Part shown: piece after piece, positions 8,901 through 17,535 of the stretch | Layout: each line of letters opens with the position of its first letter | How positions within the stretch are numbered: the stretch's first letter is position 1 | From: Parapedobacter defluvii | GTDB lineage: Bacteria; Bacteroidota; Bacteroidia; Sphingobacteriales; Sphingobacteriaceae | Reading direction: 5' to 3' | Length of the DNA: 64,000 bases | Assembly (NCBI RefSeq): GCF_014642075.1 | Contig: NZ_BMIK01000007.1 | Coordinates: 62,001 to 126,000 of the forward strand | The notes under the pieces: generated by a model | The model's database searches: none | What the model was told of the DNA's origin: nothing | What the model saw: only the letters and a program-made list of their open reading frames with translations | Translations under genes and position numbers: made by a program

Positions 8901-9232
8901 TCCCCTGGCAGTTCCGCTATTACGGCATCGGACCTTTAATTGGACAACGCACCTGGGGCGGCGTCGTTGGTATCAGCGGAACGCTCCCCTTCATCGATGG
9001 TGGAGATATGCGCAAACCTGAATTTGCACACTTCGCAGCAGATGGCTCTTCTTTCATTATTGAAGGTGAAGGCGTACATCCGGATATCGAAGTAACGAAC
9101 GATCCGTATGACGAATATCAGCAAAACGATGCCCAACTAGCCCGTGGAGTAGCGGTACTTCTCGAAAAATTGGCGGACGGCAGTGCCATAGGTGTACCGA
9201 AAATACCGGCATTTCCAGATAAATCAAAATAA
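5972..9232 (+). CDS. Tricorn-like S41 family peptidase with beta-propeller
   Basis: Exported serine peptidase of 1086 aa, related to archaeal tricorn protease. The signal peptide ends near GANA at residue 19. PD40/WD40-like repeats form one or two propellers to about residue 670, recognisable as repeated FSHDGKYIAF, SPDGKRAVF and WSPDGQWISYIS blades. A C1 domain, a PDZ domain (about 755-850) and the S41 core follow. The likely nucleophile is Ser972 in SASDGD, with Asp973 beside it. His749 lies in LNVGHAY; tricorn has a Ser before this His, here Gly748. The protein probably degrades peptides in the periplasm. A terminator upstream isolates the gene. Confidence 0.88.
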   Translation: MKKIMLILLTMCAIWGANAQDEARLLRFPTVHGDQVAFTYAGDLYIVPASGGVARRITSHLGHELFPRFSHDGKYIAFTGQYDGNTEVFIIPATGGIPKRITYTPTLSRDDLADRMGPNNIVMGWTPDDQHVIYRGRGTSFNPFKGKLYLAPLNGDLSLELPFSVASWASYNADGSKLAMNRVFREFRTWKYYRGGMADDIWLVDPKSGDTENVTNHPAQDVFPMYYQDKIYFVSDRDRTANLFVYDTQSKQTQKVTNFTEYDVKFPSLGDHAIVFENGGYIYHHDLISGQTQKLRIIIAEDFASGRNRQVDASTFVYSADISPDGKRAVFGARGDVFTVPAKTGVTRNLTQSSGAHDRNVGWSPDGQWISYISDRTGEDELYIQKQDGTEPALQLTKGGGAYKFNPVWSPDSKKLLYGDRNQDLYVVEIPSGAKQLVTHCDDGTITSYTFGPDSKWIAYSLPGKAREFTVINLYHLDTKRIIQVTDTWYNSSQPEFSPDGKLLYFVSERDFNPTYGSTEWNHVYNNMSRPYLVRLNTATKSPFAEESDEVTTSSVYPEEERTQKDDSKKETQNEITITVDEEGLADRIESLPVSPGSYFGLVATTDGLYYTGGSQGNRSFKFFSLADKKETEIGNFSGYATSPDRKKILIRSDGDFFIEDLGKSKISAPSNKVNMVGMKVTVDLKAEWKQIYDESWRQMRDYFYDPDMHGVDWKAMHDKYAPLLPYVNHRDDLTYLIGELIGELNVGHAYVNSGDRPSPERIPMGLLGAIFSRDPSGYYRIDSILSGQSWNTTLASPLRAPGVAAKRGEYITAINGTSMKDVENLYQTLIGKAGQLVEIEINGSPTAKGARKVLVKPIADESALYYHEWVQQNIAKVTAASNGRIGYIHIPDMGPDGLNQFARYFYPQLDKEALIIDDRGNGGGNVSPMIIERLIRKPGLGTMRRNNKTASIKPDAHVGPKVCLIDQYSASDGDLFPWQFRYYGIGPLIGQRTWGGVVGISGTLPFIDGGDMRKPEFAHFAADGSSFIIEGEGVHPDIEVTNDPYDEYQQNDAQLARGVAVLLEKLADGSAIGVPKIPAFPDKSK

Positions 9233-9275
9233 GGATATCTGTGCGATAATTTAAACGGAGCATCCCACATTTTAC

Positions 9276-9283
9276 TAAATTTG
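9276..9283 (+). promoter_or_regulatory. -7 promoter element for the hybrid kinase
   Basis: TAAATTTG matches TAnnTTTG and lies 17 nt before the ATG at 9300. A -33 TTG is not evident. Confidence 0.5.
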
Positions 9284-9299
9284 CGGAACGCAGTAGCCA

Positions 9300-11102
9300 A
9301 TGGAAGATTCTTTACGAAAAGAGACGATACCAGCGAGTTATTTTCTACCTCATATCAAAGATCCGATTACCCGGGCTTTGGCTATCACTTGTTTATTAAG
9401 CGTATCATTAACGATTCTTAAAATAATCGTTATTCTTCCTCATTTCTCGAACGACGCGCTCCGTATTGTTGTCTTTGCCGTAGTCTCGGCGGCAGCTGTC
9501 TTTCTCTGTGCGAGGGCGGCGAAGACCCCCCACCTGATAAGACGGTATTACCACTTTGGCCTGATGGTTTACGTTGGCTACCTGGCTATCAGTATATTTT
9601 TGCTTAGCAAAGGAATCAATATTTCAACCTTACAGGAGTTTTATCTTGTGATTATCTGGGCATTCTTCGGGCTCGGAATACGTTGGGGCATTTTATATGC
9701 GGGGTTAACAATCGGGATGGCCGTGGTCTTTCTGGTCTATTCCAATCAGGCCCTCACAACCATTTATCTCTTACCGCCGAATATTCCGTTTTGGACGGCT
9801 ATCTTTGTTGTTGTCACTAATTTTGTATTGGCTATTTTTAGCCTTTATGCCTATCAGCGAGCCATCGTAAAAACCTCCGAGGAAAAAACAGCGTTAAATA
9901 AGCAGCTAAATAAACTGCTTGACGCCAAAACGGATTTTCTGTCTACGATGTCACATGAATTGCGTACCCCATTAAATTCGGTGATCGGCATTACTAATCT
10001 CCTTATTGATGCAAACCGGGATACGTCACAGAATGAAGATTTAAGAAACCTACGCTTCTCTGCGGAAAGCCTGCTGCTGCTCATCAATGATATCCTAGAC
10101 TTTCAGAAAATGGATTCCCACAAGCTGGAGCTGGAATTAATCCCTTTTAATCTGTCCGATTTACTGGAAGACGCCTGCGGAAGCCTGAGAACCAAGGCTT
10201 CGGAAAAGAATCTCTTTTTTGAAGTCCATAGTGACCCACGGCTATTAACCTTTGAGGCAATCGGAGATCCTACACGCTTGACCCAGATACTGTTCAATCT
10301 AGCCAGCAATGCGATTAAGTTTACCGAAACCGGGGGGGTTAAGGTTTCTTGCCAACTTATAAACGATTACGACGATAAGGCCACTGTACATTTTTCGATT
10401 GAAGACACCGGCATTGGAATAGCCGCCGATCAGCAGGCGGTCATATTTGAACCTTTTATCCAGGCATCCAGAAATATTTCGCGAAAATTTGGGGGAACCG
10501 GGTTGGGACTGTCCATCGCAAAACACTTGGTTAACCTTCATGGAGGCACCATTCACCTGAAAAGCACACAAAATGTAGGATCGGTATTCTATTTTGATAT
10601 TACTTATAAAAAATACCACCGACATTTAACCTCCCAGCCCCCCAGTTCGACATCAAGTAACCGCGTAATCAGCAAGGAAAGTTTAAAGGGCCTTCGCGTC
10701 CTCCTGGCAGAGGATAATCAAATGAGCGTCCTGTTTATGCGAAAGTTATTCGCAAAATGGGAGATTGAACCGGATATCGCGATGAACGGCCAGGAAACCA
10801 TCGATAAGCTCGACCAAGAAGCTTATGATGTTATTTTGATGGATCTGCACATGCCTGTGATGAACGGCATCGAAGCAACCCAGCACATACGCTCTATGGA
10901 AAATCCCTTAAAATCCAAAGTTTACATCCTTGCATTAACGGCTTCGGTTTCCGATGACATCATTGCAAACATCAAAGCACTTGGATTTGACGACTACCTT
11001 GGTAAACCTTTCCGCCCGAATGACCTACACCACAAACTCGAAAAAATACTCCGAAAGCAATATATTCTCAGCAAAAAACATCATTTTTTTTGTTTTTTTT
11101 AA
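9300..11102 (+). CDS. Hybrid sensor histidine kinase/response regulator
   Basis: Inner-membrane hybrid kinase, 600 aa. About six membrane helices fill residues 20-190, followed by a short coiled coil. The HisKA domain has His219 in SHELRTPLNSVIG. The HATPase domain has N-box LFNLASNAIKFT, G1 EDTGIGI and G2 GGTGLGLSI. A C-terminal receiver domain (about 462-585) carries Asp515 in LMDLHMPVMNG. There is no Hpt domain or DNA-binding output, so signalling must go to a partner elsewhere. The last codons run through two T8 tracts and encode FFCFF, an odd tail for a receiver domain. The gene lies head to tail before the ATP-grasp operon but is separated from it by an AT-rich gap. Confidence 0.92.
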   Translation: MEDSLRKETIPASYFLPHIKDPITRALAITCLLSVSLTILKIIVILPHFSNDALRIVVFAVVSAAAVFLCARAAKTPHLIRRYYHFGLMVYVGYLAISIFLLSKGINISTLQEFYLVIIWAFFGLGIRWGILYAGLTIGMAVVFLVYSNQALTTIYLLPPNIPFWTAIFVVVTNFVLAIFSLYAYQRAIVKTSEEKTALNKQLNKLLDAKTDFLSTMSHELRTPLNSVIGITNLLIDANRDTSQNEDLRNLRFSAESLLLLINDILDFQKMDSHKLELELIPFNLSDLLEDACGSLRTKASEKNLFFEVHSDPRLLTFEAIGDPTRLTQILFNLASNAIKFTETGGVKVSCQLINDYDDKATVHFSIEDTGIGIAADQQAVIFEPFIQASRNISRKFGGTGLGLSIAKHLVNLHGGTIHLKSTQNVGSVFYFDITYKKYHRHLTSQPPSSTSSNRVISKESLKGLRVLLAEDNQMSVLFMRKLFAKWEIEPDIAMNGQETIDKLDQEAYDVILMDLHMPVMNGIEATQHIRSMENPLKSKVYILALTASVSDDIIANIKALGFDDYLGKPFRPNDLHHKLEKILRKQYILSKKHHFFCFF

Positions 11103-11116
11103 CTAAAAACAAAAAA
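11084..11116 (+). terminator. A/T-only hairpin at the hybrid kinase 3' end
   Basis: T8-G-T8 (11084-11100) is followed by AAAAACAAAAAA (11105-11116). A 12-bp inverted repeat with a 7-nt loop results, overlapping the stop codon. The weak stem makes a conventional terminator doubtful. The homopolymers could also slip. Confidence 0.35.
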
Positions 11117-11244
11117 TTACATGCAAATAATATCGATAAACTTAATAATTTATCATTATATTGATTAATTATATGATTATTTATAGTAAAAATATATTAT
11201 TTTAGTAAAAAAATACACTTATTAAAATAAAAACATGATATTTA
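11103..11244. other. Very AT-rich leader of the ATP-grasp operon
   Basis: This 142-bp gap is almost pure A/T, far below the surrounding composition. It contains a near-duplicate TATATTGATTAA / TATATGATTATT (about 11158-11182). I see no TAnnTTTG element, so the promoter of the operon is not identified. Confidence 0.6.
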
Positions 11245-12708
11245 ATGACAAATGATCATTTTTTTAAACATTATATATCCAATTCAACCAATTGGGATGA
11301 AATGCGCGATTCAAAATCCATCAGAAAGCCCTATTTATCCGTTTTTTCCAACCTACAGCAACTGAATATTGACACATTGATCAGCAAACACAATATTGCG
11401 AGTGAATTGTTCATGAATCAGGGCATCACATTCACTGTGTATAATAATGAAGAAGGAATCGAGCGAATATTTCCATTTGATATCATCCCCCGAATCATCA
11501 CCGGAAGCGAATGGGAGCAAATTGAACGCGGTATTGCCCAACGGCTAAAGGCGTTGAACCTATTTATTAAAGATATTTATAATGAACAACAGGTCATTCA
11601 TGACGGAATTATCCCCGCAAGTCTCATTGCTACATGTCCGCATTACAAACGTGAAATTTTCGGAATTAAAGTGCCTCATGACATCTACGTCCACATCTCG
11701 GGAATCGACCTGATCCGCGGAAACGACGGCAAATTTTACGTATTGGAGGATAACCTCCGGACGCCATCGGGTGTAAGCTATATGTTGGAAAACCGCGAGG
11801 TAACCAAACGGATTTTTCCAGACATGTTAGCTGCGAATAACGTTCGGCGGATCAGCAGTTATCCGGTTATCCTACATGAAATATTACTGGAACTGGCTTC
11901 TACGCAGATATCCAATCCCCGTGTTGTGTTGCTTACACCCGGGATATACAATTCGGCTTATTACGAACATTCCTTTCTAGCCCGCCAAATGGGCATCGAC
12001 CTCGCAGAAGGGAGAGACCTAGTCGTTGAAAATCACAAAGTTTACATGAAAACAACGAAGGGATTAGAACAGGTACACGTCATTTACCGACGTATAGACG
12101 ACGAATACCTAGATCCATTGGTGTTCCTCAAAAACAGCGCAATCGGCGTTCCTGGCCTCATCGGTGCATACCGAAAGGGTAATGTTGCCATCGTCAACGC
12201 AGTGGGCAATGGGGTAGCAGACGACAAAGCTGTTTACGCATACGTGCCTGAATTGATCAAGTATTACCTGCACGAAACCCCCATTCTTGAAAACGTGCCG
12301 ACTTACCAATTGAGTGATCCCGATGCCCGGAAATATGTCATGGAAAACCATCAAAATATGGTCATTAAAAGCACCAACCAATCCGGAGGATACGGGATGG
12401 TTATGGGCAATACCATTACGGAAAAGGACTGGTTGAAAGCCAAGGTTATTATTGAAAACAATCCAAGAAATTATATCGCCCAGCCGATCGTCGCTCTTTC
12501 CACCGTTCCCTGTTTCATCGATGGCAAAGTTGTGCCCCGTCATGTGGACCTAAGACCTTATGCGTTGTGTGGCCCTAAGGGTATACAGCTTGTACCCGGC
12601 GGGCTCACCCGTGTAGCACTCAAAGAAGGGTCGTTGGTAGTTAACTCCTCCCAGGGCGGAGGCAGTAAGGACACATGGGTTATTGACGATCCGGATTATC
12701 TAACATAA
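11245..12708 (+). CDS. Circularly permuted ATP-grasp protein (DUF404/DUF407 type)
   Basis: Predicted ATP-dependent carboxylate-amine ligase, 487 aa, matching the CP_ATPgrasp_2 family (old DUF404/DUF407). Recognisable stretches are DLIRGNDGKFYVLEDNLRTP near residue 155-175, VIYRRIDDEYLDPL, VGNGVADDKAVYAYVPE, VIKSTNQSGGYGMVMG and the C-terminal VPGGLTRVALKEGS. The length is typical. It is the first of three genes (ATP-grasp, alpha-E, transglutaminase-like), spaced 8 and 17 nt apart, that recur together in many bacteria. Comparative work has proposed that such operons make or modify a peptide, but the product is not established. No signal peptide is seen, so the enzyme is probably cytoplasmic. 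Confidence 0.88.
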   Translation: MTNDHFFKHYISNSTNWDEMRDSKSIRKPYLSVFSNLQQLNIDTLISKHNIASELFMNQGITFTVYNNEEGIERIFPFDIIPRIITGSEWEQIERGIAQRLKALNLFIKDIYNEQQVIHDGIIPASLIATCPHYKREIFGIKVPHDIYVHISGIDLIRGNDGKFYVLEDNLRTPSGVSYMLENREVTKRIFPDMLAANNVRRISSYPVILHEILLELASTQISNPRVVLLTPGIYNSAYYEHSFLARQMGIDLAEGRDLVVENHKVYMKTTKGLEQVHVIYRRIDDEYLDPLVFLKNSAIGVPGLIGAYRKGNVAIVNAVGNGVADDKAVYAYVPELIKYYLHETPILENVPTYQLSDPDARKYVMENHQNMVIKSTNQSGGYGMVMGNTITEKDWLKAKVIIENNPRNYIAQPIVALSTVPCFIDGKVVPRHVDLRPYALCGPKGIQLVPGGLTRVALKEGSLVVNSSQGGGSKDTWVIDDPDYLT

Positions 12709-12716
12709 TTATACAC

Positions 12717-13655
12717 ATGCTTAGTAGAATAGCTGATTCTCTCTTTTGGTTGAACCGATACATGGAACGTACCCAAAGCATTCTGAGGGTGGTTCATAGT
12801 CATTATATCATTTCCTTAGATAACGATACCATCGGAAGCACAACCTGGAAACCCATTTTAGAAATTTTTGCTCAATTGCCCGACGCTGAGATTGCACAAA
12901 TTGAAAAGTTGCCGGGGGCTGTTTTAAAAAAAATTATTATCGACAACAACAATCCCAATTCGATCAAGACCATTGTGGCAAAGGCAAGGGAGAATGCACG
13001 CGGCGTGCAAAATCACATCACCAAGGAACTTTGGGAAGCAGTTAATTCGATGTATCACCTAACCAATAAGTCACAACTCAGTTCAAAACTCTCCGGCCCT
13101 GATGCCCTGGAAGCAGTTGACCAATTTATGCGCCAAAGTGTGCTTTACGCCGGTATTGCAGACATCACTATGCAACGAGGTACCGGGTGGGATTTTATGA
13201 AGTTAGGCAAATACATCGAGCGTAGCATGGAGACCATTGTGATTACCGATAAGCAGTGTCAACTATTTGGGTACGATCTTCAGCAGGAACGCGATGTTGC
13301 GCATTGGCGATTTTTGCTGATGTCCCTGGCCGGATATGAAGTATACTTAAAAACGTACCGGTCATTCAAACATAACAACAGCATCCTGCACCAGATGCTG
13401 CTCAATGAAGATTATCCCCATTCTGTTATCTTTTCCCTAACCCGAATCGATCGCTATTTACGCGATGTGACCAAAGAAAACGAAACTCCCGAAAAGCAGG
13501 CATTAATCCGTACTTTTGGCCGGTTATACAGCAAGATGAAATACATGGAACCAAAAAGTTTGGAGACTATGGATCTACAAGCCTTCTTCAAGGAGTTGCG
13601 CAACGATCTATTAACCGTCCACAATCAGCTGGAAAAAGTATTTTTCTCGTATTAG
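12717..13655 (+). CDS. Alpha-E domain-containing protein (DUF403)
   Basis: All-helical protein of 312 aa, matching the alpha-E family (DUF403) through its N-terminal signature LSRIADSLFWLNRYMERTQ and the later KLGKYIERSMET motif, both rich in conserved Glu and Arg. It begins 8 nt after the ATP-grasp gene and ends 17 nt before the transglutaminase-like gene. The family is nearly always found next to this ATP-grasp type, sometimes fused to it, so it is probably a partner or substrate-handling subunit. No catalytic activity has been assigned with certainty and none can be read from the sequence. Confidence 0.87.
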   Translation: MLSRIADSLFWLNRYMERTQSILRVVHSHYIISLDNDTIGSTTWKPILEIFAQLPDAEIAQIEKLPGAVLKKIIIDNNNPNSIKTIVAKARENARGVQNHITKELWEAVNSMYHLTNKSQLSSKLSGPDALEAVDQFMRQSVLYAGIADITMQRGTGWDFMKLGKYIERSMETIVITDKQCQLFGYDLQQERDVAHWRFLLMSLAGYEVYLKTYRSFKHNNSILHQMLLNEDYPHSVIFSLTRIDRYLRDVTKENETPEKQALIRTFGRLYSKMKYMEPKSLETMDLQAFFKELRNDLLTVHNQLEKVFFSY

Positions 13656-13672
13656 CAAGTTGAAACCATCCA

Positions 13673-14617
13673 ATGGCAATATTTAAAATCCACCATATAA
13701 CCAACTATCAGTATGACAGCCCGGTCGTAGACAGTGTCAACGAAATAAAGGTCTTTCCGTATTCCTGCCCCGAACAAGAAGTACTGCAAATGGAACTGAA
13801 TATATCCTTTTCGCCAGACGTGCAGCTATTCCAGGATTACTGGGGCAACCGATGTGGTTTGTTTTCGTTACTCATTCCCCACAAGACGCTTGCCATCGAA
13901 AGCAAAGCTGTTATACGAACTACCCAGTCCAATCAATTAAAAATTGATTTCCACAGTGATTTCCAACAATTGCAGGAGGAAAAACGCAATAACCTATCGT
14001 TGATTGAACTATCCTATTTTGAGCCCGTTAAAAACCAGGAAACTATTGATAAAATAGCAATGCAGTTGACGGAAAATACCAACAGCGTGGCAATGCTCGT
14101 GGAACAATGCTGCGAATATATTTTTAAACGATTCAAATATGTAAAAGGCATTACAACCATCGAAACCACGGTAGACGAGATATTGGATCACCAATCCGGC
14201 GTTTGTCAAGATTTTGCGCACCTCATGTTACAAATATTGCGTACCATCGGTGTTCCGAGCCGTTATGTAAGCGGGTATATCTGTCCCAATAAAAATGGTA
14301 TGCGCGGAGAAGGTGCCACCCATGCCTGGGTGGAAGCCTATATTCCAGGTTATGGATGGGCAGGCATCGATCCCACAAACAATGTATGGGTAACCAACAC
14401 ACACGTTAAACTTGCCATCGGCCGGGATTTTAATGATTGCAGCCCCGTAAAAGGGACATTCAGAGGGAATGCCGAACAACATTTGTCCGTATATGTATCG
14501 GTAGGTTATGAAGACGGTCACGTCTTTGAGGGTACCAACGACGTAAAACAGGAACCGATGTTTCCGTTTTCACATGCGATCGAAGCTTCGGATCACATCA
14601 GCACCCAACAGCAGTAA
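13673..14617 (+). CDS. Transglutaminase-like cysteine peptidase family protein
   Basis: Protein of 314 aa with a bacterial transglutaminase N-terminal beta domain (about 1-90, opening IHHITNYQYDSPVVDSVNE) and a transglutaminase-like core. The catalytic triad is visible: Cys178 in SGVCQDFAH, His217 in GATHAWVEAY and Asp233 in WAGIDPTNN. Such enzymes usually act as peptidases or amide-bond transferases. It closes the three-gene operon, which suggests that it cleaves or transfers the amide product of the ATP-grasp enzyme; that is inference. No signal peptide is evident. The stop lies 3 nt from the convergent nuoN stop. Confidence 0.9.
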   Translation: MAIFKIHHITNYQYDSPVVDSVNEIKVFPYSCPEQEVLQMELNISFSPDVQLFQDYWGNRCGLFSLLIPHKTLAIESKAVIRTTQSNQLKIDFHSDFQQLQEEKRNNLSLIELSYFEPVKNQETIDKIAMQLTENTNSVAMLVEQCCEYIFKRFKYVKGITTIETTVDEILDHQSGVCQDFAHLMLQILRTIGVPSRYVSGYICPNKNGMRGEGATHAWVEAYIPGYGWAGIDPTNNVWVTNTHVKLAIGRDFNDCSPVKGTFRGNAEQHLSVYVSVGYEDGHVFEGTNDVKQEPMFPFSHAIEASDHISTQQQ

Positions 14618-14620
14618 TGC

Positions 14621-16000
14621 TTACACCAAGCCGGTTATCCAAGCCGGATATATCCCCAGTAATAACGTGGCGAGGATAGCCACTACCAATACGGTTTTGT
14701 AATATCCGTTCACCACTAGCTGGTCTCGATCAAGCGGTCGGAAATACATCGCCACAATAACGCGGAAATAGTAGAAAATACCTATTGCTGCGTTCAAAAC
14801 TGCCAAAACGACCAATAAAATCTGGTAATCAGCCAATACCCCTGAAAACATCATAAATTTGCCGATAAAACCAGCCGTGAGCGGAATCCCTGCCAACGAC
14901 AGCATAGCGACCGTAAGCGCTAAAGAAAGGTATGGGTTCTTCTTAGCGAGGCCATTGAATGCCTCAAAATGATCGCTTCCCGTAGCTCGCTTAACCAAGA
15001 TGAGGGTACCGAAAGCGACAACAGATGCCAGCGAGTAAGCCGCCGCATATATCAATACCGCTTCTGAGGAAGAGGGACCGACCGCTACGATGGCAAAAAG
15101 CATATACCCGGCATGTGAAATGCTCGAATAGGCCAGCATACGTTTAAAACTTGACTGTACAAGCGCTGTGATGTTTCCAATGAACAACGTAACGACCGTC
15201 ATGACCAGCAATGCTGGCATCCAAAAGTCCTGTAACGGAACGAAGCAGAAATAAAACAACCGAAGAAAGCCGGCAAATGCGGCCGTCTTAACGACCGTAA
15301 TCATAAACGTCGTAATCAGTATGGGTGCGCCGTCGTAAACATCGGGTGCCCAGAAATGAAAAGGAGCTGCGCCCACCTTAAAAGCCAGCCCTACCAGTAG
15401 CAATAAGATGCCACCGTAGAAGAGCGGAGAAACTGCTTGGGGATTGGATACCACGTAATCCTTGATTTCCGCTAGGTCAAAAGATCCGCTTGCACCATAC
15501 AGCAACGCCACACCAAACAGCAAAAACCCGGTAGAAAATGCCCCCATCAAGAAATACTTCAACGCTGCCTCGTTGGATGCAAAATCTTTCTTCCGGATAC
15601 CTGCAAGGATATACAGCGCTACCGACATGATTTCTATCCCGATGAACAACATGGCTAGGTTGTGGAAGGACGTCACCAATAATGCTCCGGTCAGGGAGAA
15701 AAGAATTAGTGCATAATATTCCGCAATATGTGTGCTTCCTGCATCAAAATAGTTTTTTGACAACAATAAAACCAGTATCGTCAACAACACACACAATACC
15801 GAAAACGCAATCGCATAATGGTCAAAAAGCACCATTCCACTGTATAAAGGCACAGCTTGTCCTTCCCATTGGATCACAAACAGCACCAGGGTGCTTACCA
15901 ATCCCAATAAAGATACCGGCAGCAGTGCATTCCGGGCCTTGAATAATCCCAAATACAGCACCAATATGGCCAATAAAGACAGCGTAATGATTGCACTCAT
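14621..16000 (-). CDS. nuoN: NADH-quinone oxidoreductase subunit N
   Basis: Antiporter-like proton-pumping subunit of complex I in the inner membrane, 459 aa with about 13-14 helices. Family landmarks are FIGIEIMSVALYILAG (conserved Glu in helix 5), KVGAAPFHFWAPDVYDGAP (Lys and half-helix region) and MLAYSSISHAGYMLF. It is the last gene of the nuo operon and faces the transglutaminase-like gene with 3 nt between the stops, so there is no room for a private terminator there. Confidence 0.95.
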   Translation of the reverse strand: MSAIITLSLLAILVLYLGLFKARNALLPVSLLGLVSTLVLFVIQWEGQAVPLYSGMVLFDHYAIAFSVLCVLLTILVLLLSKNYFDAGSTHIAEYYALILFSLTGALLVTSFHNLAMLFIGIEIMSVALYILAGIRKKDFASNEAALKYFLMGAFSTGFLLFGVALLYGASGSFDLAEIKDYVVSNPQAVSPLFYGGILLLLVGLAFKVGAAPFHFWAPDVYDGAPILITTFMITVVKTAAFAGFLRLFYFCFVPLQDFWMPALLVMTVVTLFIGNITALVQSSFKRMLAYSSISHAGYMLFAIVAVGPSSSEAVLIYAAAYSLASVVAFGTLILVKRATGSDHFEAFNGLAKKNPYLSLALTVAMLSLAGIPLTAGFIGKFMMFSGVLADYQILLVVLAVLNAAIGIFYYFRVIVAMYFRPLDRDQLVVNGYYKTVLVVAILATLLLGIYPAWITGLV

Positions 16001-16056
16001 ATTTTGTTTATCTTAACTTCCGTCCGGTTTAACAACCGTAGGACTGATTATGCTTA

Positions 16057-17511
16057 CTAGTTATTAATCAAACTTACCTTTCCAATCAACTCCGTAACGG
16101 CGGCTTCGGAAATATGCAATAGCGGCTTGGGATATATTCCGATACCGATCACCAACACTGCAATAATTGCCAATACCAACCACTCTGTCCCCCTCACGTC
16201 TGCAAAATCCGAAGTCTTTGCATTTGCGTCTCCAAGCATCACTTTCTGATACATCCGTAGTAAATAAACCGCACCCAATATCAACGTAAGCCCTCCGAAA
16301 ACCGAATACCAAATACCATACTGATATATCCCCATCAACAACAAAAATTCTCCGACGAACCCGTTGGTCAACGGTAATCCTACAGCTCCCATTACAATTA
16401 CCAAAAATAGGATGGCGAGGGCAGGTGCAGCCTTGGCAATTCCTCCCATGTCGCTCATCTCACGTGTACCCAACCTTCTGGTAACGATATCCAGCACAAA
16501 AAACAACCCTACTACGCTGATGCCGTGATTAACCATCTGGATCATTGCTCCCTGCACACCTTGTACATTCCAGGCAAAAATCCCGGCACCAATAAGCCCC
16601 ACGTGTGCAATCGAAGAATAAGCTACCAAACGCTTTACGTCCTGTTGTTTAAATGCGATGATGGAACCATACACGACACCAATTATACAAAGTACCAGGG
16701 CCAGGTGCCCATACGCCGCAAAACCCAGGGGAGCAACCGGAATTAACCAACGGATTAACCCATATACTCCCATTTTAAGCATAATACCTGCCAGCAACAT
16801 GGTACCAGCGGTTGGCGCCTCCGTATAGGTATCTGGCTGCCAGGTATGGAATGGGAAAATGGGCATCTTGATGGCAAATGCAAGGAAAAACGCCCAAAAA
16901 ATCCAACGCTGCGTACTCGAATCCAATGCAAGTTGATAAAATGAAGTCAACTCGTAATCACCCGACGGCACCTGAAGGTGTAAGTAGATGATGGCAATCA
17001 GCATCAATAAGCTTCCCAAAAACGTGTAGATGAAGAATTTAAGGTTTACACGAATCCGGTTCTCTCCGCCCCACAGGGCACAGATGAAGTAAATCGGTAT
17101 CAACGCGATCTCCCATCCTACATAAAATGCAAAAGCATCCAGGGCCGTAAAAACCAGTAACAAGCCGGCCTGCATAAATAATACAAGTGCATAAAAGCCG
17201 CCTTTATAATCATAGCTGAATGCCGATAGAATAATCAACGGAACCAACCCATTGGTCAGCAATACCAACGGCAAACTAATGCCGTCGATACCGATATGGA
17301 AATGGATACCCAAAGCAGGTATCCACGCGAATTGCTGTTCAAATTGGATACTGTCATCGGGCACAAAACCCGATAAAAACGGGATCGTCAGTCCGAGTGA
17401 CACCAAAGATACCAGCAACGCCAACTGCCGTGCGGCCTTTGCCTGTTTTACAAAAGCGAGCGCGATTGCTCCAAGGACCGGAAGTAATAAAAGTATAAAT
17501 AGATTGTCCAT
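16057..17511 (-). CDS. nuoM: NADH-quinone oxidoreductase subunit M
   Basis: Second antiporter-like membrane subunit of complex I, 484 aa with about 14 helices. Diagnostic residues are Glu in YVGWEIALIPIYF, Lys in FAIKMPIFPFHTWQPDTYTE and the LVAYSSIAHVG segment. It lies between nuoL (24 nt upstream) and nuoN (56 nt downstream), the usual order. It contributes to proton translocation coupled to quinone reduction. Confidence 0.96.
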   Translation of the reverse strand: MDNLFILLLLPVLGAIALAFVKQAKAARQLALLVSLVSLGLTIPFLSGFVPDDSIQFEQQFAWIPALGIHFHIGIDGISLPLVLLTNGLVPLIILSAFSYDYKGGFYALVLFMQAGLLLVFTALDAFAFYVGWEIALIPIYFICALWGGENRIRVNLKFFIYTFLGSLLMLIAIIYLHLQVPSGDYELTSFYQLALDSSTQRWIFWAFFLAFAIKMPIFPFHTWQPDTYTEAPTAGTMLLAGIMLKMGVYGLIRWLIPVAPLGFAAYGHLALVLCIIGVVYGSIIAFKQQDVKRLVAYSSIAHVGLIGAGIFAWNVQGVQGAMIQMVNHGISVVGLFFVLDIVTRRLGTREMSDMGGIAKAAPALAILFLVIVMGAVGLPLTNGFVGEFLLLMGIYQYGIWYSVFGGLTLILGAVYLLRMYQKVMLGDANAKTSDFADVRGTEWLVLAIIAVLVIGIGIYPKPLLHISEAAVTELIGKVSLINN

Positions 17512-17535
17512 GTACGCGATATAACTTCGTCTCGA

